Source: Phanerodontia chrysosporium (Eukaryota; Basidiomycota; Agaricomycetes; Polyporales; Phanerochaetaceae). Taken from it: a stretch of 53,459 bases of DNA. Position 1 is the stretch's first letter. Each line of letters begins with the position of its first letter. Of the stretch, positions 47,990-53,459 are shown one piece after another. A model generated the notes under the pieces. That model saw only the letters and a list, made by a program, of their open reading frames with translations. It searched no databases and had not been told where the DNA came from. The translations under genes and the position numbers were made by a program. The DNA lies in contig MJGA01000074.1 of assembly GCA_001910725.1 (NCBI GenBank), positions 1 to 53,459 of the forward strand, given 5' to 3'.

Positions 47990-49624
47990 AATCGCAAGAA
48001 ATACCGGTCTGATGGCGCATCAGGCGCATCACTTTGCTCCTAACCCGGGTGCCTGCTTGCGGGACGAGCTTTCCTGTCGTCCTCCATCTCCGCCATTCGC
48101 AGCTCTGGGTTACCCAGCACAACAGGTGTATGGCCTGTTTTCGCAGGAAGTATGTGGGCCTTTCAGACCTGTATATACCTCAGCTGTGAAGTGTGGTGCA
48201 GAGATTAGCTGTGGATTGTCGACACGCCATAACCGTATGTTTCGTCAAGATTTTCTGCCAGCATTTTCTCGTTCCTGATGCAGATTCTCCGGGCCTTTAG
48301 GAACTATCCAGCTCAGGTGTCTCATGCAGACAGCATCCGGCACAGTTCAACAGGGTCGGGCATCCTCAGCGCGGCATCCCGAGATGCATCTCGCATCGCT
48401 GCGCCGCCCGAGCAAAGCGGGGATTTAACCGCCCCTATCGCCGTGCGGGCACATGCAGCTGGCATAGCCCTCGCGGACACGCGGTGGTGTGACGCAGGTG
48501 GCCTCGCCCGCGCAGCGCACAGTGGTCGATTCTCCAGCTACGTGGTCTTCGCTCTAGCCTATTTACAGGTATGCCGGTTGTACCCCATATGGTCTTTAGA
48601 AATGCTGCCTATTCACGATTCAATGGAAGCAGCCGGACAGGACGCTCATGCCTTGGACACGGCCCCCTACGGAAGAAAGCTGTCGTCCGAATCGGCATTG
48701 AGACCGTCGGCAACATGTCCTGTTCTCGACGCCTCCGACCCTGTCCTTGTGCCAAGCATTCTCGGTGTTCAATATTCCGAATTGTCAGCGTTTCGCTGGA
48801 GAAGTAGCCGCAGCAGAGCGGGGTGTAGCGGTGGCGCTATTCGGAATTGTGCACCGGCCGTCCTGTTCGCATCTGCTGCCTCGCGGTTTGGACCTTATTT
48901 CACCTCGTAAACACCACTACAGTGGATACAAAGGCTATACACGCCGACATACCAACGCAGCAGCAGCGGGCGTTTAAAGGCCGAGACAACAAGCTGTGGG
49001 CGGTTCTGCCTAATTTGGAATACAGCGGATTGTCGAAGATCTGACTGCGGAGGCGTGGACAGTCGGTCGCACGCCGGTGCACATGTCTGTCCAGAAGAGC
49101 CCTTCACGAATGAGCATTTCTCCAAAATGCCTCACACCATACTAGTGGAGATTTAGACTGGCTGACGACATTCTCATGTCGTCCCTCATTTAGACACGAC
49201 GTGGGAGTCTGTCGATATTGAGAACGGCATACTGCATGTCCTCTTCACACTCCTCGTTTCAGCCATGAGGTACGTGCCAATAATTCGGAATTATCGTGAC
49301 TCTGACGACTGGCTGCGCAGAGCCGCCATACTGGAACGCATACCACGGCTGACCCCGTGGGTGGCAGTCGTGATCGACCGGGCACGCCGCTTGTTTCAAG
49401 CGTGAGAACGTAGGCTCGTTGCTGCGTATGGCCTATCGAGAACTCGATCAGGGCATGACAAACTGCCAACGGAGAGGCAGTGCGTGTGGACCTTTCGCAC
49501 CGTTCGCACATTCACTCGCTGCTCGATGCAGTAGCTCCGAGGGCGACCGCGCCATTCCCTGATCGTGCGATAGCGCTGCTCCGCTCGCGTTCCCGTGGGC
49601 GTGAGCGCGAGCGTGTTTGAGGCA
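47990..49624. other. Intergenic region between URB1 and the cupredoxin gene
   Basis: No gene is recognised in about 1.6 kb. The longest plus-strand frame (48278-48910) lacks motifs and is not supported. Short inverted words ATTCCGAAT (near 48775) and ATTCGGAAT (near 48839) occur. As a region between divergent starts (URB1 leftwards, cupredoxin rightwards), it probably carries both promoters. Confidence 0.4.
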
Positions 49625-49632
49625 TATATAAG
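49625..49632 (+). promoter_or_regulatory. TATA box of the cupredoxin gene
   Basis: TATATAAG, 92 bp upstream of the ATG at 49717, with a C-rich stretch between. It is a good match to a strong core promoter, which fits a secreted cell-surface protein gene. Confidence 0.6.
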
Positions 49633-49716
49633 CTGCCGCGCCAGCTGCAACCCGTCGCCTTCGTTCTAGCTGCTCCAGCCCTGCCCATTTACCCCCGTAC
49701 CACGGCCGCCCTCAGA

Positions 49717-50671
49717 ATGCGCACTGTAGCAGCCGTTGCCGCTCTCTTGTCCGCAGCTGCGATGGCCGTCGCACAAGGCGTCATCACTGTAAGTACTTCA
49801 AACCCATTCACCCTCGAATAGACGTGGACTCAACGTGCACGCCACAGATCCAAGTTGGCGCTGAGGCGACTACGCCTGGAGGCATATTCCAGTTCTTGCC
49901 CTCCCAACGTCACCGCGACCAACGGCACTGTCATCAACTTTGTGTGGAAGGATCTCCTGGCAACCCACACTGTCACCCAGTCGTCGGCAGATGCTCCATG
50001 CCAGCCATTGAGCAACGGCTTCGACTCGGGCTTCTTGTTCATCCCCGCGAACACGACGAACACACTTCCCAGAGTGGAATGTCACGATCACTAACGACCA
50101 AGAACGTAAGGATCACCATTGACTCGACAGCTATCTGCCTCTCATTCTCTGTCCAGCAATTTACTTCTACTGCGCGCAGCTTAACCCCATGCCGCACTGC
50201 AGCACCTTCGGTATGGTCGGGTGCGTGCTTGTACATCTACAACATACACTTTCCATGACTGACATGCCCTTAGTTCGATAAACGCGCCCGCCTCTGGCCC
50301 CGGCTCGTGGGACGACGTCGTCAACGTCGCGATAGCCAAACAACTCGACGCTTCCAGGCCAGCCAACGCCCGGCGGTGCGCTCACTGGCGTGAACGTCAA
50401 CGTGACCGCGCCCCCAGGGCCCGTCGGCACGACGAGCGGCGGCATCCTCGGCTTCGACCTGCCAGCTGCGACGAGCGCTGCTGCGAATCCGTCCGGAAGC
50501 TCCTCCATCTACTACCCACCCGCCCCATCAGGCTCTGCTCCCAGCGGCGGTTCCTCGAGTGGCAGCAGCGCCCCGACGCCAACCGCTGGAGGGTCGAGCG
50601 GTGCGTTGTCGAACGCCGTCAGCGGCGTTACCCTCCTTTTCTCGTTGTTCCTGGGCACCCTTCTGCTCTGA
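49717..50671 (+). CDS. GPI-anchored cupredoxin (plastocyanin-like) protein, with frame breaks
   Basis: Exons by splice consensus: 49717-49788, 49848-50105, 50157-50220, 50274-50671. A signal peptide is clear (MRTVAAVAALLSAAAMAVAQ). The cupredoxin core follows: NVTATNGTVINFVWKDLL, the first copper-ligand-type His in THTVTQSS, a Cys in ADAPCQP, and the C/H cluster YFYCAQLNPMPHC with GMVG. The C-terminal part is Ser/Gly/Pro-rich and ends in a hydrophobic GPI signal (LSNAVSGVTLLFSLFLGTLL). Such proteins sit on the fungal cell surface or wall. Reading through needs three single-base corrections: an extra base near 49900 (TCCCAAC), one near 50062 (ACACTTCC) and one near 50339 (CCAAAC). These are either sequencing errors or a young pseudogene. 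The protein family call does not depend on which. Confidence 0.75.
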
Positions 50672-51821
50672 TGACTATCAGGACTATGTAGTTCCTTCAC
50701 TACTTGCAGAGTTGCATGGCGTCTGACGATTTAATTGTTGTGTACGATCCCGTCATTACTAGACGTGCCATATCGAATTTGTATGCAGCCGTATGGTCTT
50801 GGCCCGTCACAACTTGCCGCTTGAGTGAATACACTCAGTCCATAAATGCATGATTTGCTAACCGGATGTCCCGGATTGCCCCGGGATTACTGGCATTCCA
50901 TCAAGTTGATCGCCGACGTACACAGCAGTAGTGGCAATGCGGGACCACCCGCACTTGTTGACGTTATCTGCGGACCTAGGGCCAAAACAGGAGAAGTCGC
51001 GCTACCACCGAGTGAGTAGCGTAGCATGTGCCAGTATTCCATGTAATTCAAGTTTGCGTAATGATCAGTTTCAATCAGTGAGAATTCCGCTATCCACGTA
51101 TCATGCTCCTCAGTAATCGGAGAGATCTAAGAATATGTAGAGGTCCGACGGCTACCCTGCTCATCCTGGATATTGAAGACTCATCGTCGAACTCTTGATG
51201 ATGCATGGAAAAAACACGGGCACCAAAATTTGTCCCTAATGGAGTGCTACTGCATCTTCTGGTAGTCTCCAGGTGTCTTTGCTGGAATAGTTGCCACGCT
51301 GATTAAGAGCTAGACCGCGCCTCTGTTTGTGCATGTTTGTCTCGACCGCCGGAGCAGTGCGGGAAGCATGGACTCGAACCCTGGAGGCTCAGCTCACGCA
51401 CATTCACGATAAGACGAGGTGGACGAGCACTTACGACATGCTCTGAGCCATTATAGCTCTCCTATGATCGAGGCGATGCCGACATGGTCCAGCAAGAATC
51501 CAATCCTCTACGAAGCAGTCGCACTCTAATGCTGATTTCCATCTATCGGGCAAAGGGAAGTCCATTGGCTGTGCAGACTCTGGAGAATTGCCCGTTGAGT
51601 GACAATGTGTTTGGAGCTTAGCACGAGGACGTCTATGCCGATGGCTCACGGAGTCTTCGCACGCTTGAGAACAACGTCCCCGCGAGGTCGGGCGTAGTAG
51701 ATGCAAAGTGCGCGGTGGACTAGCTCCGTCGAACTCGATCATCTCCACGGTGCATATAAGCCTCTGCGGTATAAGCGGACTGGCAGTCTCTATCTCGTCC
51801 GCGTACACCCTATACTCGACC
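50672..51821. other. Intergenic region without a recognised gene
   Basis: About 1.15 kb. A minus-strand frame of 151 codons (51431-51886) has no recognisable motif. A B-box-like word GGTTCGAGTCC (minus strand, 51370-51380) occurs, but no tRNA cloverleaf could be folded around it. Confidence 0.35.
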
Positions 51822-53459
51822 ATGCAGCTTGGCAGCACTCTCGGAGCGAACCTTATCTCGGCAGCATCGTCGCATTGAGTCTGCACTATCCTGTCACCTG
51901 CATGTTATGCTGACCCTCTCACCCAGGCTCTACGGCGCGATGTGTCTGCAATGCTACAGCTTTTACCAGCGCTCACACGAATCTAAGCAACCAAGTGGGC
52001 CTCATTGTCGTAAGCACTCGTCCTGCCATCGATATATTGATTCACTGTGCTTCTATAGGTCTTTTTCTTTGGTGCGTCATGACGCTGTCAAGGCGATCCT
52101 AGTGACGCTGATTCTTCCGCGCTTAGGCTTTTGAGCACGCTGCACTTGTCTTTACCGAGTTTGACATGTACTTGTACGTTCGGTACGAGGACTGACCCTG
52201 ACAGCATGTTGATCAGCATCCACTGGCCTCATAGGAACCTTGTTGCCAACTTCGGAATGTGGAGAAGGTCCTCAATGAGACCTTTTGGTGAGTAGACGTG
52301 CGTTCAACCTTATTTACATTTTCTGAGCTCGGACTAGGCCTGTCCGGTAGGTCGATTGGATAACATTCCTCAAGTCGATGCTCACTACAATATACTATCA
52401 AAGGCTATCGATGTCATCACGGTGCGTCTATTTGTGCCGCAGTGCTCTGGCGACATACTCACTTGACTATTATGTCACGACCTTATTTTGTCAATGGTAC
52501 GCTACCGAGCTTGCTCTCATGCGCCCGCTAATACAAATCCAATCAGCTGGTATTGCCACCGCATGTGGAAGCGTTAGTCCTCGTTCCTCTCCTCTCAGGC
52601 TGGAGCTATCTCGTACTGAACATCTCAAAGTGAGCGACAAGAATCGTCCGTTAACATATACACTTGTTCGTTCTTCTCTAGTCAGCGTTAGAGGTCAGAC
52701 TCTTAACTGTGACACCTAGCTCGTCGTCATCATCCTTTGGTTCAGTAAGTGTTTTGCAGTGTATCTGGAGCTTAATGCTTATCTGAGGATGCAGGCTTCG
52801 GGATGGGTACGTCGATTTCGTCCATGACTCAATTCTGAGATAATGACCGCCGCACTTCTTATCCCAGCTTCATGCGTCGAAATGTAAGTCAGCGCCACTC
52901 TGACTGACCGCTTCGGGCTATATCGCTAATTTTCCATTGCGTTCATAGTCCAGAGTTTGCTCAGTACCACGCAATTGTGGTAAGTCGTCCCACGTGATAA
53001 TGTTCATATGTACTAAAGTGTGAGGCTACAGTGGCTTTCCTTGACCAGTGTATCTCTTACGACCTTCGCGGACTTCTACATCGCCGCATCACTGTGCTTC
53101 TTCCTATTCAGGCGGCGCAAGGACTCCTTCCGAGTGAGGTACGTCCCACGCTACTTCGCCGCGCATAAGTTAAATTCTATCAGGACATCGTCCCTCCTTA
53201 ATACCATCATCATATACACCGTATCCACCGCCTTCTGACGAGGTCAGTGCCAGCTCCCTTCTCCGTGTACGTCGTGTTGATCCGGCATCGCCAGCATGTC
53301 TCTGTTTCATATATCGTTGCGTAAGAGTGTTATTGATTGACCTATCTCTCAATCCCAATGATTCATTGTCTCTCTAGAACCTGACACTCCCGAACACGTG
53401 GTTGGGTTGCGGTAAGTTGATTCTGCTGACACCTTTGCGAATGCTCATATATCCTTCTC
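51822..53459 (+). CDS. DUF6534-type multi-pass membrane protein gene (partial, with frame breaks)
   Basis: A many-exon gene that runs off the right edge. Recognisable parts in order: MQLGSTLGANLI at 51822; LYGAMCLQCYSFYQR after an acceptor at 51926; LVVIILWF at 52720; PEFAQYHAIV at about 52953-52979; WLSLTSVSLTTFADFYIAAS with CFFLFRRRKDSF at 53032-53138; TSSLLNTIIIYTVSTA at 53184-53242; and small exons at 53295-53320 and 53378-53411. The pattern of a Leu-Gly-Ala start, LYG-x2-CLQ, a W...ADxxIAxSLCFFL helix and the T-x-SLLNTxIIY helix is that of DUF6534 proteins, abundant seven-helix-like proteins of Agaricomycetes of unknown function. Frame breaks are visible near 51858 and at 53234 (TGA where the family has Leu-Leu-Thr). 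Exons between 52000 and 52720 are not resolved. Confidence 0.6.

Noticed and set aside
48278..48910. 210-codon plus-strand frame upstream of the cupredoxin gene
   Set aside because: No family motif, and composition like other chance frames in GC-rich intergenic DNA.
51360..51450. Possible minus-strand tRNA gene (B-box GGTTCGAGTCC and an A-box-like TGGCTCAGAGCA)
   Set aside because: The acceptor stem and D-arm cannot be paired and the T-stem has a mismatch. No anticodon arm could be placed.

Overview
The window looks like a basidiomycete (Agaricomycetes, probably a polypore-type white-rot genome). The evidence is the dense host genes with many 44-68 bp GT-AG introns, a DUF6534-type membrane protein gene, a GPI-anchored cupredoxin gene, and chromodomain Ty3/gypsy elements whose primer sites match their own transcript. 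No bacterial or organellar features were seen.

Bases 1-32,082 are a nest of LTR retrotransposons, nearly all on the minus strand. Matching target-site duplications (TSDs) let the layers be read. Gypsy-1 (1-12,075, decayed, runs off the left edge) is split by an almost intact copia element, Copia-1 (4016-9022, TSD ATTTG). A hAT transposase scrap follows at 12,076-12,363. Next is a short plus-strand copia-like element holding only a gag remnant (12,654-14,274, TSD GAACA). An old Gypsy-2-type LTR (14,401-14,563 plus 23,066-23,171) was hit by a copia element now reduced to a solo LTR (TSD GTCAT). That solo LTR was in turn hit by Gypsy-3 (14,786-22,873, TSD TCCTC). Gypsy-2 (23,725-31,859, TSD ATGCC) has two identical 336-bp LTRs and open gag, pol and a third ORF, so it is the youngest and possibly mobile.

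The gypsy elements share unusual traits. All have a primer-binding site two bases inside the 5' LTR that is complementary to the predicted first 10-11 nt of their own RNA (Tf1-like self-priming). All carry a dUTPase domain, but in two different places: between protease and reverse transcriptase in Gypsy-1/2, and after the chromodomain in Gypsy-3. Gypsy-1/2 have an extra ORF downstream of pol, and Gypsy-3 has an extra ORF upstream of gag.

Bases 32,083-53,459 are host genes. They are an Egt1-like EgtB enzyme without the usual methyltransferase half (32,083-34,187, minus); a cluster of four small paralogues of unknown function sharing an N-terminal LQGxEIxRL segment (three of four), a YYLGxY core and a GEVxL/GF tail (36,297-40,880); and a 15-exon gene for the nucleolar ribosome-biogenesis protein Urb1/Npa1 (41,073-47,896, minus, 2027 codons predicted). 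A cupredoxin gene (49,717-50,671, plus) and a DUF6534-type gene running off the right edge (51,822-53,459, plus) follow; both show single-base frame breaks. All exon models were built by eye from splice consensus and reading-frame continuity.
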